This document shows, in pieces, positions 1 through 8,223 of a stretch of DNA of 64,000 nt. The position numbers were made by a program, and so were the translations under genes. The DNA is from Acinetobacter sp. ANC 3903. Lineage in GTDB: Bacteria; Pseudomonadota; Gammaproteobacteria; Pseudomonadales; Moraxellaceae. The notes below the pieces were generated by a model, which was not told the DNA's origin, did no database searches, and saw nothing but the letters and a program-made list of their open reading frames with translations. How positions within the stretch are numbered: position 1 is the stretch's first letter; every line of letters begins with the position of its first letter. Where the stretch lies: contig NZ_NEGA01000006.1 in assembly GCF_002135315.1 (NCBI RefSeq), positions 124,001-188,000 of the forward strand, written 5' to 3'.

Positions 1-2
1 AT

Positions 3-83
3 CAAATGAATAAACGTTTATATCTGGAAGCAAGTCAGTCACTAGAACGTGCCATCGATGTATTCTATAACTGGCGCTTCTAA
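3..83 (+). CDS. 3' end of an unidentified gene (partial)
   Basis: An open frame runs in from the left edge and ends at a TAA at 81-83. The last residues read QMNKRLYLEASQSLERAIDV followed by FYNWRF. A factor-independent terminator follows at once, which fits a real gene end. Too little is present to name a family. It could also be a very short ORF starting at the ATG at 6, but a gene truncated by the window edge is likelier. Confidence 0.5.
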   Translation, partial: QMNKRLYLEASQSLERAIDVFYNWRF

Positions 84-114
84 ATTTAGCGATGCGATCT
101 TCTTTTCATCACTG

Positions 115-135
115 ACCGCCTTCGGGCGGTTTTTT
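115..135 (+). terminator. Rho-independent terminator
   Basis: ACCGCC and GGCGGT form a 6-bp stem around a TTCG tetraloop, followed by a T tract. It closes the partial gene that enters from the left. Confidence 0.85.
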
Positions 136-190
136 GTGATATAAAATATTGTTTTTGCTGATTTATTATTAATTATAAAGGAGATTTGGA

Positions 191-628
191 ATGAAAAAAT
201 TATTGATGGTGGGAATAGTAGCGATTGGATTGACTGGTTGTACGGCCATTCAGGTGAATAACAGCATAGGATTTCATCCGGAGTCAATTAAACAGGTGTG
301 TATTGTTCATAATCCAAAAGTCATCATTCAGGATTTTGATCAATTGGTTGCAAAGAGTTTTGCACGTTATCACATTCAGGCGCAAACTTATAAGGAAACC
401 GATAATTTAGGCTTCTGTCAAACCACATTGCATTATACGGCGTTAAGAGCTTGGGATATGGCTCCATATATGGTGTCGGCACGGTTTAATCTGATTCAAG
501 ATGGTCGTCAGGTATCTGAAGCTTCCTTTAGATTAAAAGGCAATGGAGGTTTGGCTTTGAATAAATGGAGAAGTACCGAGACTAAAATCAATGAGCTGGT
601 GGATCAATTATTAAATAAAACACCTTGA
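191..628 (+). CDS. Small outer-membrane-type lipoprotein
   Basis: A 145-residue protein with a lipoprotein signal: two lysines, a hydrophobic stretch and the lipobox LTGC, so Cys17 would be lipidated and the protein anchored to a membrane in the periplasm. The start has a clear AAGGAGA site 8 bases upstream. The rest is a single small soluble domain without motifs I can tie to a function. It resembles uncharacterised proteobacterial lipoproteins of the Sbal_3080 type, from memory and unverified. It stands alone between two terminators, so it is probably monocistronic. Confidence 0.8.
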   Translation: MKKLLMVGIVAIGLTGCTAIQVNNSIGFHPESIKQVCIVHNPKVIIQDFDQLVAKSFARYHIQAQTYKETDNLGFCQTTLHYTALRAWDMAPYMVSARFNLIQDGRQVSEASFRLKGNGGLALNKWRSTETKINELVDQLLNKTP

Positions 629-664
629 AAATAGGTTCAATTTTTATTGAACCTAAATACAAAA

Positions 665-691
665 AAGCGAGAGTTTAACTCTCGCTTTTTT
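665..691. terminator. Terminator between convergent genes
   Basis: AGCGAGAG and CTCTCGCT form a perfect 8-bp stem with A-rich and T-rich flanks on both sides, so it can end transcription from the lipoprotein gene on the left and from the cold-shock gene on the right. Confidence 0.85.
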
Positions 692-727
692 CTAATCCGG
701 CTTACTGCTGTAAGCGTGATTATAAAA

Positions 728-937
728 TTATAGTGCTACGATGTTTACAGCATTTGGGCCTTTTTGACCTTGAGCGATGCTGAATTCAACTTGTTGGCCT
801 TCAGCTAAAGTTTTGAAGCCGTTACCAGTGATTTCGCTGAAATGAGCGAAAACGTCAGGACCATTTTCTTGTTGAATGAAACCGAAACCTTTAGTTTCGT
901 TAAACCACTTTACAGTACCTTTTACAGTGTTAGACAT
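728..937 (-). CDS. Cold-shock protein (CspA family)
   Basis: A 69-residue single cold-shock domain, the standard length of the family. Both RNA-binding motifs are present: RNP1 as KGFGFIQ near residue 16 and RNP2 as VFAHFSEI near residue 30. Proteins of this family bind single-stranded RNA and DNA in the cytoplasm and melt RNA structure at low temperature or in stationary phase. The start is preceded by AGGA about 9 bases away. A long gene-free stretch lies upstream, as expected for csp genes with long 5' leaders. Which paralogue this is cannot be told. Confidence 0.95.
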   Translation of the reverse strand: MSNTVKGTVKWFNETKGFGFIQQENGPDVFAHFSEITGNGFKTLAEGQQVEFSIAQGQKGPNAVNIVAL

Positions 938-1471
938 AATATAAATCCTATGAAAATATTTTTTAGCTTATTGAAAAGCTTGATGATTTAACTTGAAAAG
1001 AAGAATGGAACTTTAAATCTGAAAAAACGAAGGATTATGACTAAAACTGCGAAATACTAAAAGATTTACCAGAACAAACTATTTTTCTAGTTGGGATTAA
1101 GTATATAGCGATGTTTCATTTTATGCAACCGAATATCTATTTATTCGGGTTTTTATCTTCTATAATTTGTAATTATATAAATACCTTTAATAAAAACAAT
1201 AATTTAATATTTGTAATAGGATGTAGGTTTGTACAAATAATAAACGAGATAAGTTCTGCTGTTATTCATTTCATTCGTAATTAATCGTTTCTTTATAAAA
1301 GCAATCAATTTGTTATGAAAAATAAGCATATTCAATAAGCGTACATAGGGGTGTATCAATCAGTATTTGGAAGTATTAGGTTTATTTTGAAGTGGTTGTT
1401 CTGATTTCGGGCCAGGAGATTTCGTATTTTCTTTAACTTTGATTATCATAGGGGGCAACAGGAGAACATTG
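938..1471. other. Gene-free region upstream of csp
   Basis: About 530 AT-rich bases without a credible ORF. The part nearest the csp gene holds an imperfect hairpin (AGCTT...AAGCT, near 967-983) that would lie in the csp leader RNA. No promoter could be assigned with confidence. The right end carries the ribosome-binding site of the lipoprotein gene at 1472. Confidence 0.5.
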
Positions 1472-1831
1472 ATGAAAAAATTATTTGCTTTGACGGTATT
1501 GGTTGCCTTGGTTGGATGTGCTGAAAAAAAGCCGTTAACGCCTGAAGAGCAGTGGAAAGGCTATTGTACAAGTATGGGTAATGCTGCGAACAACATTATG
1601 TATGATCGTCAAAATACCATTACCAAAGCGGCTGCCATAGAACATGCCAACAAAATTGAAGATGAAATCACCAAAACCTTTATTTTGGATATTATTGAGC
1701 AGGTTTATGCATTACCGTTAGAAGAAATAACGAAAGATCCGGAAGCAAGCCGTAATCAGTTCAAGCAAAAAATTACTGAAAAATGTATTTCTACACCGCA
1801 TGACAAAATGCCAAATTACAAACCGTTCTAA
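1472..1831 (+). CDS. Small lipoprotein, function unknown
   Basis: A 119-residue protein with a short signal peptide and lipobox ALVGC. A possible TTG start at 1439 would add 11 residues ahead of the signal, but the ATG at 1472 has an AGGAGA site 6 bases upstream and puts the signal peptide at the true N-terminus. The mature part is hydrophilic and probably helical, with two further cysteines (near residues 32 and 110) that could form a disulphide in the periplasm. No enzyme motif is visible. Confidence 0.75.
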   Translation: MKKLFALTVLVALVGCAEKKPLTPEEQWKGYCTSMGNAANNIMYDRQNTITKAAAIEHANKIEDEITKTFILDIIEQVYALPLEEITKDPEASRNQFKQKITEKCISTPHDKMPNYKPF

Positions 1832-1846
1832 GGAACGGTTTTTTTA
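1821..1846 (+). terminator. Terminator overlapping the stop codon
   Basis: AACCGTTC and GAACGGTT form an 8-bp stem whose loop contains the TAA stop of the lipoprotein gene, followed by seven T. Coding end and terminator are fused. Confidence 0.85.
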
Positions 1847-1975
1847 TTGCTGAATAATAAAAATAGCCTAAGCAAAATTTAGTACAAATTGTGACATTTA
1901 CTTAATGAAAAATATGGAAAAGCTTATCTTATTATTGAATAATGAACTCTACAACAATAACGTAGGAGCAGGAAA

Positions 1976-2248
1976 ATGGATGTGATCGGCTACTTACATC
2001 ATGCAGATTTTCTTTTGGAAGATGAGCAAGGCATGGCCATTATTGGTGGTGGAAATTATGTGCTTAGCGTAGGTGATAAAGTATTTCTGCGCAGAAAAAT
2101 TGATGGGGAAAACAATCCACGCTATATGGTGGATATTTCATTTGCCAGTTCTAATCACAATGACTTATTTGAAGACCAATGCATGCTTAAATTTTCAGGC
2201 AATCGTGCAGAATTACAGCAATATTTATCCGAAACCACAGTCCACTAA
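1976..2248 (+). CDS. Small conserved-looking hypothetical protein
   Basis: A 90-residue acidic protein with no signal peptide or membrane segment. A GTAGGAGCAGG ribosome-binding site lies just upstream of the ATG and a terminator follows the stop, so it is very likely expressed on its own. No recognised domain. Confidence 0.65.
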   Translation: MDVIGYLHHADFLLEDEQGMAIIGGGNYVLSVGDKVFLRRKIDGENNPRYMVDISFASSNHNDLFEDQCMLKFSGNRAELQQYLSETTVH

Positions 2249-2275
2249 GGTTGAATATTTTTATAGAAGAAAAAA

Positions 2276-2300
2276 AGGCAACATTAGGTTGTCTTTTTTA
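2276..2300 (+). terminator. Rho-independent terminator
   Basis: GGCAAC and GTTGTC pair (one G-T) around a short loop, with A tract before and T tract after. It ends the 90-residue gene. Confidence 0.7.
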
Positions 2301-2542
2301 TGTTTAATGTTCCGGTAAAACTCAGTTTTTTGCTATTAAAAAGCCTTGAAAGTGAAGTATTTGCCTAATGTGTAACCAATATGAACATCATTTAGCTACA
2401 AAATAATGGACATCACAAAGAAACACTTTAGTTGCATTAACTTTTAACTGGAATTTTAGTAAAATTTAGCAGTCCATATTATTTGCGAAGCTTTGAATAA
2501 GCTGGAATTCGTAGATAATTTTTTAAAAAGAGGAATAACACC

Positions 2543-5182
2543 GTGCTAGAAGCTTACCGCCAACACGTTGAAGAACGTGCCGCACTCGGAGTCCCACCGA
2601 AGCCACTTGACGATGCTCAAACAGCTGACTTGGTTGAACTATTAAAAAATCCACCGGCTGGAGAAGAAGCATTTTTAGTTGATTTGCTAGAAAACCGTGT
2701 TCCTGCAGGTGTTGACCAAGCTGCTTATGTAAAAGCTGCATTCTTGGCTGCATTGGCAAAAGGTGAAGCAACATCTCCTTTAATCACTAAAGAACGTGCT
2801 GTTTACTTACTAGGTACTATGCTTGGTGGTTACAACGTTGCACCTTTAGTTGCACTTCTTGATGACGCTGAACTTGCAGAACTTGCTGCTGAAGCGCTTA
2901 AGAAAACTCTTCTTGTATTTGATGCATTCCATGACGTTGCTGATAAAGCAAAAGCAGGTAATGCAAATGCACAAGCTGTTATGCAGTCTTGGGCTGATGC
3001 TGAATGGTTCACTACACGTCCAGACGTTCCATCTGAAATTAAATTGACAGTTTTCAAAGTAACTGGCGAAACAAATACAGATGATTTGTCTCCTGCACAA
3101 GACGCTTGGAGCCGTCCAGACATCCCGTTACACGCGAATGCGATGTTGAAAAACGAACGTGACGGTATCAACCCTGAAAAACCAGGTGAAGTTGGTCCAT
3201 TAAACCAAATCAAAGACTTAATCGCGAAAGGCAACCAAGTTGCTTACGTAGGTGACGTTGTTGGTACTGGTTCATCTCGTAAATCTGCAACTAACTCTGT
3301 TCTTTGGTTCTTTGGTGACGACATTGCTCACATCCCGAACAAAAAAGACGGTGGTTACTGCCTAGGTTCTAAAATCGCTCCGATCTTCTTCAACACCATG
3401 GAAGATGCTGGTGCGTTACCGATCGAGATCGACGTTGCTAACATGAACATGGGCGATGAAATCGTTCTTAACATCGATCATGCTGCTGCAAAAGTGACTG
3501 CGTCTAAAGACGGTGCGGTTATTGCTGAAGCTGAACTTAAAACTCCAGTTCTTCTTGACGAAGTTCGTGCGGGTGGTCGTATCAACCTGATCGTTGGTCG
3601 TGGTTTGACTACTAAGGCTCGTGAAGCTTTAGGTCTTCCTGTATCTACTTTGTTCCGTACTCCAGTTCAACCTGCTGCTACTGGCAAAGGCTTCACTCAA
3701 GCACAGAAAATGGTTGGTCGCGCTTGTGGTCTTCCTGAAGGTCAAGGCGTACTTCCAGGTACTTACTGTGAACCTAAGATGACGACTGTTGGTTCGCAAG
3801 ATACAACTGGTCCTATGACTCGTGACGAATTGAAAGACTTGGCTTGCCTAGGTTTCTCTGCTGACCTTGTTATGCAATCTTTCTGTCATACAGCTGCTTA
3901 TCCAAAACCAGTTGACGTTCAAATGCAACACTCGCTTCCTGATTTCATCATGAACCGTGGTGGTGTGTCTTTACGCCCAGGTGACGGTATTATTCACTCT
4001 TGGTTAAACCGTATGCTTCTTCCGGATACCGTTGGTACTGGTGGTGACTCGCATACTCGTTTCCCAATTGGTATTTCATTCCCAGCGGGTTCTGGTCTTG
4101 TAGCGTTCGCTGCAGCGACTGGTGTTATGCCACTTGATATGCCTGAATCTGTTCTTGTTAAGTTCAAAGGTAAAATGCAACCTGGTATCACTCTACGTGA
4201 CCTAGTACATGCAATTCCTTATGTTGCGATTCAGCAAGGTGACTTAACTGTAGAGAAGAAAGGTAAGAAAAACATCTTCTCTGGTCGTATCCTTGAGATC
4301 GACTTAACAGAAATGGAAACTGATTTAACTGTTGAGCAAGCGTTCGAATTGTCTGATGCTTCTGCTGAACGTTCAGCTGCTGGTTGTTCAATCACTCTTT
4401 CTGAAGAGAAAGTTGCTGAATACCTTAAATCAAACATTACTATGTTGAAATGGATGATTTCTGAAGGTTATGGCGATGCGCGTACTATGGCTCGTCGTGT
4501 TGAGAACATGGAAAAATGGTTAGCAAACCCATCACTTCTTAAAGCTGATGCTGACGCTGAATACACTAAAGTGTATGAAATCGACCTTGCTACCATCACT
4601 GAACCAGTTCTTTGCTGCCCGAACGATCCAGATGATGCGAAATTACTTTCTGACGTTCAAGGCGTGAAAATTGACGAAGTATTCGTTGGTTCATGTATGA
4701 CGAACATCGGTCACTTCCGTGCAACTGGTAAGTTACTTGAGAAAGTTCCTGGTGGCGTATTGTCTACTCGTCTGTGGATTGCTCCACCGACTCGTATGGA
4801 CGAACGTCAATTGATGGAAGAAGGTTTCTATAACATCTATGGTAAAGCTGGCGCTCGTACAGAAATGCCAGGTTGTTCATTGTGTATGGGTAACCAGGCA
4901 CGTGTAGCTCCGAATACAACTTGTGTATCGACTTCTACTCGTAACTTCCCGAACCGTTTAGGTCAAGGTGCGAACGTTTACTTAGCTTCTGCTGAACTTG
5001 CATCTGTTGCTGCTGTACTTGGTAAATTACCAACTCCAGAAGAATACCAACAGTATGCAGCTCAAATTGACAGCATGTCTGCTGACATCTATCAATACTT
5101 AAGCTTCGACAAAATGGGCGACTATACTGACGCTGCTAAAGACGTTGATACTAAGAAAATTGCTGCTGCTCAATTGTCTTAA
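2543..5182 (+). CDS. acnB: Aconitate hydratase B
   Basis: An 879-residue protein, the usual AcnB length. It interconverts citrate and isocitrate in the TCA cycle and contains a [4Fe-4S] cluster. The AcnB order is clear: an N-terminal helical HEAT-like domain (residues 1-160), then the swivelling domain with DDLSPAQDAWSRPDIP, then the three catalytic domains. The three cluster cysteines are visible in VGSCMTNIGH and in PGCSLCMGNQ. Translation starts at GTG with AGAGGA 6-9 bases upstream. The N-terminal HEAT domain separates it from AcnA. A strong terminator follows. Confidence 0.98.
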   Translation: MLEAYRQHVEERAALGVPPKPLDDAQTADLVELLKNPPAGEEAFLVDLLENRVPAGVDQAAYVKAAFLAALAKGEATSPLITKERAVYLLGTMLGGYNVAPLVALLDDAELAELAAEALKKTLLVFDAFHDVADKAKAGNANAQAVMQSWADAEWFTTRPDVPSEIKLTVFKVTGETNTDDLSPAQDAWSRPDIPLHANAMLKNERDGINPEKPGEVGPLNQIKDLIAKGNQVAYVGDVVGTGSSRKSATNSVLWFFGDDIAHIPNKKDGGYCLGSKIAPIFFNTMEDAGALPIEIDVANMNMGDEIVLNIDHAAAKVTASKDGAVIAEAELKTPVLLDEVRAGGRINLIVGRGLTTKAREALGLPVSTLFRTPVQPAATGKGFTQAQKMVGRACGLPEGQGVLPGTYCEPKMTTVGSQDTTGPMTRDELKDLACLGFSADLVMQSFCHTAAYPKPVDVQMQHSLPDFIMNRGGVSLRPGDGIIHSWLNRMLLPDTVGTGGDSHTRFPIGISFPAGSGLVAFAAATGVMPLDMPESVLVKFKGKMQPGITLRDLVHAIPYVAIQQGDLTVEKKGKKNIFSGRILEIDLTEMETDLTVEQAFELSDASAERSAAGCSITLSEEKVAEYLKSNITMLKWMISEGYGDARTMARRVENMEKWLANPSLLKADADAEYTKVYEIDLATITEPVLCCPNDPDDAKLLSDVQGVKIDEVFVGSCMTNIGHFRATGKLLEKVPGGVLSTRLWIAPPTRMDERQLMEEGFYNIYGKAGARTEMPGCSLCMGNQARVAPNTTCVSTSTRNFPNRLGQGANVYLASAELASVAAVLGKLPTPEEYQQYAAQIDSMSADIYQYLSFDKMGDYTDAAKDVDTKKIAAAQLS

Positions 5183-5200
5183 TTGATTAAGTAGTTAAAA

Positions 5201-5232
5201 ATAAGGGTCGAGAAATCGGCCCTTATTTTTTT
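5201..5232 (+). terminator. acnB terminator
   Basis: AAGGG-CGA and TCG-CCCTT arms around a GAAA loop, followed by a run of T. Confidence 0.85.
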
Positions 5233-5271
5233 GTGTGTTAAAAAAATAAATTTATAAACTTATGGTGCTTT

Positions 5272-6006
5272 ATGAATATTAAACAAAACTTATTCAATTT
5301 GTATTCTACTAAGTGGGATGATTTTGCTCATCATTTAGAAAAAAGTAATTATTTTGATAATTTTGCAATGCCTTTTTTATTAGATGTACCTGATTCATTA
5401 GAAGATAAATTTAAAATTATGATTTATGGTCAGGAAACTTGGGGATGGGATGATGGGGCGAGTCTTGATGGTTGGGTTGAAAAAGGAATGCATGGCTATA
5501 AAAGATTCTTCTGGGATAAAAAATTTTATGATGGTTATCAAAGAAGTTCTTTTTGGCAGGCTTTTAGGTTTTATGAAAAACATATTCCTAAAATTCTAAA
5601 CGAAAATAAGATTATTCAAGAACCTATTTTTATATGGAATAATATTTCCAAACTTGGTTTGGGTAATGGAAAAACTGGAGTTAATAATATTAGTCGAGCT
5701 GTAGAGCAAAAATACTTTAGTGTTGTAAAGGAAGAATTTGAAATAATTCAGCCTGATTTAGTCATTTTTTTAACAGGTCCAACAAGAGATCATGATATTA
5801 AATTCAATTTTAAAGATGCAAAATTCACACAAGCTATTGATACTTTTTCTCAAAGAAAAATGGCTTTAGTTGATATAAATGGAATTAGTGGGTTGCGTTT
5901 GTATCATCCAGCTTATTTTGGCGGTTTTAATAAAAAATATAAGAAAGATACTTTAGAAGTATTGAAATCAATAATTAGTCAAAAATTAATCATTTCATGC
6001 GAATAG
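5272..6006 (+). CDS. Putative uracil-DNA-glycosylase-fold protein
   Basis: A 244-residue AT-rich gene. Two places recall the UDG superfamily: MIYGQETWGWDDG near residue 50, where the fold carries its water-activating loop (GxDPY-like), and LYHPAYFGG near residue 215, comparable with the C-terminal HPS-type loop; IIQPDLVIFLTGP near residue 165 looks like a core strand. The usual catalytic Asp/Asn is not obvious, so glycosylase activity is doubtful. It stands alone after the acnB terminator, beside the prophage attachment site, and its base composition is lower in GC than acnB, which suggests accessory DNA. Family placement is inference. Confidence 0.5.
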   Translation: MNIKQNLFNLYSTKWDDFAHHLEKSNYFDNFAMPFLLDVPDSLEDKFKIMIYGQETWGWDDGASLDGWVEKGMHGYKRFFWDKKFYDGYQRSSFWQAFRFYEKHIPKILNENKIIQEPIFIWNNISKLGLGNGKTGVNNISRAVEQKYFSVVKEEFEIIQPDLVIFLTGPTRDHDIKFNFKDAKFTQAIDTFSQRKMALVDINGISGLRLYHPAYFGGFNKKYKKDTLEVLKSIISQKLIISCE

Positions 6007-6188
6007 GCATCTTCTAGCACTTCCAAAACCAAATTGTCGGTATTGAGCATGATTTTAATCTTTCAGGCTAAGCTTACTTGGTTTGATTAACAGTCCATCT
6101 ACGCATGTCGTTCGCTATACTTTACAGTTGTAGCAATAAGTCGTTTAATCACGCAAGTTGTAGCGATTTAAAAAGTTGATGTAAGCAT

Positions 6189-6410
6189 ATGCCAAAACAA
6201 TCCCGATTCCTCTGTATTGGTGGTTTCCTTAATGGAACCCAAATCAAAGACCAAGGCGATAGCTTTGTATGTGTCGAAAAAGGTAAGAATGTCACTTATC
6301 ATAAAAAAGAAATTTTCCATTCAGATGCGTGGGATCATGACTACTATGTGTGTGAAACGACCAGTGATAAAGACGCTCGAAATTGGGTATATGATATAAA
6401 ACCCAATTAA
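6189..6410 (+). CDS. Small hypothetical protein
   Basis: A 73-residue soluble protein, Lys- and Asp-rich, with two cysteines and no known motif. The ATG has only a weak GTAAGC-like site in front. It is the last host gene before attL, and the attachment hairpin lies about 70 bases after its stop, where a terminator would be expected. Confidence 0.5.
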   Translation: MPKQSRFLCIGGFLNGTQIKDQGDSFVCVEKGKNVTYHKKEIFHSDAWDHDYYVCETTSDKDARNWVYDIKPN

Positions 6411-6482
6411 TTATCCATTTTTAAAAGATATTTGATACAAAAGATGGCTGGTGGTGGAGTATTGCCCAACAATTATTCTTGA

Positions 6483-6511
6483 ATTTCAGACATTAAAAAG
6501 CCCCATGGTTA
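6483..6511 (+). repeat. attL core (29-bp direct repeat)
   Basis: All 29 bases match 55360-55388. It sits 205 bases before the integrase start. In the rejoined host site the core would form the left arm and loop of a hairpin with AGCCCC and GGGGCT arms; at attL the right arm is changed to AGTGCT. Confidence 0.92.
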
Positions 6512-6691
6512 AGTGCTATCTAAAATCACTGAATTGTAAGTGGTTTTCTAAGAAATAATTAATAAACACTTATAAAACAATAAATTAAAATAAAATATTT
6601 AGTTTTAAACCCTTGTATTATTACCCTTGAAAGTTCTTTTAATTGAACATATTGGACGTTTTTGACAAAAAATAAGTTAAGATGAAACATT

Positions 6692-6711
6692 ATTTACGCC
6701 AAGATTACGCC
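6692..6711 (+). promoter_or_regulatory. Paired arm-type integrase boxes, left
   Basis: Two TTACGCC boxes separated by AAGA, just before the integrase ATG. The same pair with the same spacing lies next to attR at 55321-55340 (17 of 20 bases equal). The symmetric placement suggests arm-type binding sites for integrase, and the left pair could also let integrase repress its own gene. Confidence 0.6.
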
Positions 6712-6715
6712 AGAA

Positions 6716-7735
6716 ATGAAACTACCAAAAGCAAGAAAGCGTGGGGAATCATACCGTATTGAATTAATGTTTAATGGTAAACGTATCAGTGCTACACGAG
6801 ACACTGAAAAGGAGTGTGAGCAATGGGCTATGCTTAAACTCCTAGAATTAAAGACTGAGCAAAATAAGAATCAGAGCGAAGTTAAGCAACACTACCCATT
6901 TTCTGCACTACTGCATAAATACTATGAAGAGATAGGCAGGCATAAGAAATCCAGCAGAACTATTAGAATTTCAATCAAACAGTTTATTGACAGCTATCCG
7001 GTTATTTCGCAAATGTCCGTTCACGATATTACACCTCAGATATTGACGGATTGGCGCAACTCAAGATTAAAAAGTGTCAGTATTGGTACCGTACTTCGTG
7101 ACATATCTTTATTCTCAGCAATTTTTACCTATGCACAGAAAGAACTTTTTCTAATTGAAAGTAATCCTTTCTCCATGGTGAGTAAACCATCCCAGCCAAA
7201 ATCAAGAAATCGACGTATAAGTGATGCTGAAATTGATCTGGTACTAAAAGCCCATAATTATGAGCGTGGACAAGTACCAACAGAGATACAGCATTTTATT
7301 GCTTGGGCTTTCCTATTTGCTATTGAGACAACAATGCGGCAAGGGGAGATATTGTCTATTAAAAGGTCAAATATCCATAAAGACTATATTCACTTGCCTG
7401 ATACCAAGAATGGTCATTCGCGTGATGTGCCATTAATGGATAGTGCGAAAGAGTTATTAAAGCTTATTCCAGATAATGGATCTGATCAGCTACTTGAGAT
7501 AAGCAGTAGTACTTTTCAGAATACGTTCAGCAAGAGGGTAAAGAGCGCAAATATCAAAGAACTGCATTTCCATGATACCCGGCATGAGGGAATTACAAGA
7601 TTGGTTAAATTAAGAAAGGTGCCAATTGAAATTCTAATGAAAATTACTGGTCATAAGACTGCAGGGATTCTGATTAATACTTATTATAATCCTACAGCTA
7701 GCGAAATCAGTGAAATGTTGAACGGGTCTAATTGA
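6716..7735 (+). CDS. Tyrosine-type phage integrase
   Basis: A 339-residue site-specific recombinase for insertion and excision. N-terminal residues 1-60 form an AP2-like arm-binding region (rich in Lys/Arg, FNGKRISATRDTE), 65-170 the SAM-like core-binding domain, and 175-339 the catalytic domain. Catalytic residues are visible: Arg in TTMRQGEI (about residue 210), His286-x-x-Arg289 in HDTRHEG, His313 in TGHKTAG and the nucleophile Tyr323 or 324 in NTYYNPT. Length is normal. No good ribosome-binding site precedes the ATG, which lies 4 bases after the arm boxes. Confidence 0.95.
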   Translation: MKLPKARKRGESYRIELMFNGKRISATRDTEKECEQWAMLKLLELKTEQNKNQSEVKQHYPFSALLHKYYEEIGRHKKSSRTIRISIKQFIDSYPVISQMSVHDITPQILTDWRNSRLKSVSIGTVLRDISLFSAIFTYAQKELFLIESNPFSMVSKPSQPKSRNRRISDAEIDLVLKAHNYERGQVPTEIQHFIAWAFLFAIETTMRQGEILSIKRSNIHKDYIHLPDTKNGHSRDVPLMDSAKELLKLIPDNGSDQLLEISSSTFQNTFSKRVKSANIKELHFHDTRHEGITRLVKLRKVPIEILMKITGHKTAGILINTYYNPTASEISEMLNGSN

Positions 7736-7744
7736 CCCGTTTTG
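7721..7744. terminator. Bidirectional terminator between int and xis-like gene
   Basis: AACGGGTC and GACCCGTT form an 8-bp stem spanning the overlapping stop codons of the integrase and the leftward gene, followed by TTTT. It can stop both converging transcripts. Confidence 0.7.
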
Positions 7745-8021
7745 CTCCACGTTTATTTTTTTGAGGCTTTGATAAAATCATCATAGCTGTCTTGGTTTCG
7801 TAAAGATGCTTACCATCAGTACCTTGATTGTAGCCCTCAAGCTTTTTAATGATAGTTGTTTTGGTTAAACCATATTTTTCAACTAGCCACGATACTGGAA
7901 CCAAAGCCGGCAATTCTTCCATCTTAAGTTGAACAATTTTCCCACCAAAGATGTTTTGGCCAAGATAAAGCTGAGGCTCTACATCAGCCTCAACCGTAAT
8001 GGTGTACTTAAGTGCCCCCAT
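7728..8021 (-). CDS. Putative excisionase / HTH regulator
   Basis: A 97-residue basic protein. Residues 40-75 (VPVSWLVEKYGLTKTTIIKK) look like a helix-turn-helix of the kind in phage excisionases and PrtN-type activators, and the C-terminus is strongly basic. It is the last gene of the leftward early operon and overlaps the integrase 3' end by 8 bp, the usual position of xis. GAAGGAGG lies 7 bases before the ATG. Its role in excision is inferred from position and fold. Confidence 0.6.
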   Translation of the reverse strand: MGALKYTITVEADVEPQLYLGQNIFGGKIVQLKMEELPALVPVSWLVEKYGLTKTTIIKKLEGYNQGTDGKHLYETKTAMMILSKPQKNKRGAKRVN

Positions 8022-8080
8022 TAAGATACCTCCTTCAAACTTTGAATCACCCCAAACAGCAACTTAAGTTCAATAACCAT
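8021..8080 (-). CDS. 19-residue coupled ORF
   Basis: ATG overlaps the stop of the preceding 47-residue ORF (TGATG) and its own stop overlaps the next ATG (TAATG). A GGAGAAG site precedes it. It may be a real micropeptide or only a device that passes ribosomes to the excisionase-like gene. Confidence 0.35.
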   Translation of the reverse strand: MVIELKLLFGVIQSLKEVS

Positions 8081-8223
8081 CATCTTCTCCAAGTCGCTTC
8101 TTTAAACTTCGCATTGATTAATAGTTCTTCAATTTCACCAACACCTACGTTGTTAAATATGTGTGTCATTTTTGCCCCGAACACTGTGAGTGTTCGGGTG
8201 ATAGTGGAATAGTTGAAATTCAT
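8080..8223 (-). CDS. 47-residue hypothetical phage protein
   Basis: Begins MNFNYSTITRTLTVFG and ends EATWRR. Its ATG overlaps the stop of the 406-residue gene (TAATG), which implies translational coupling in the leftward operon. No ribosome-binding site of its own is obvious. Function unknown. Confidence 0.5.
   Translation of the reverse strand: MNFNYSTITRTLTVFGAKMTHIFNNVGVGEIEELLINAKFKEATWRR

Noticed and set aside
1439-1471. TTG start for the second lipoprotein
   Set aside because: It would place 11 residues before the signal peptide; the ATG at 1472 has a far better ribosome-binding site.
8012-8212. Rightward 66-codon frame
   Set aside because: It is antisense to three coupled leftward genes and has no translation signal.
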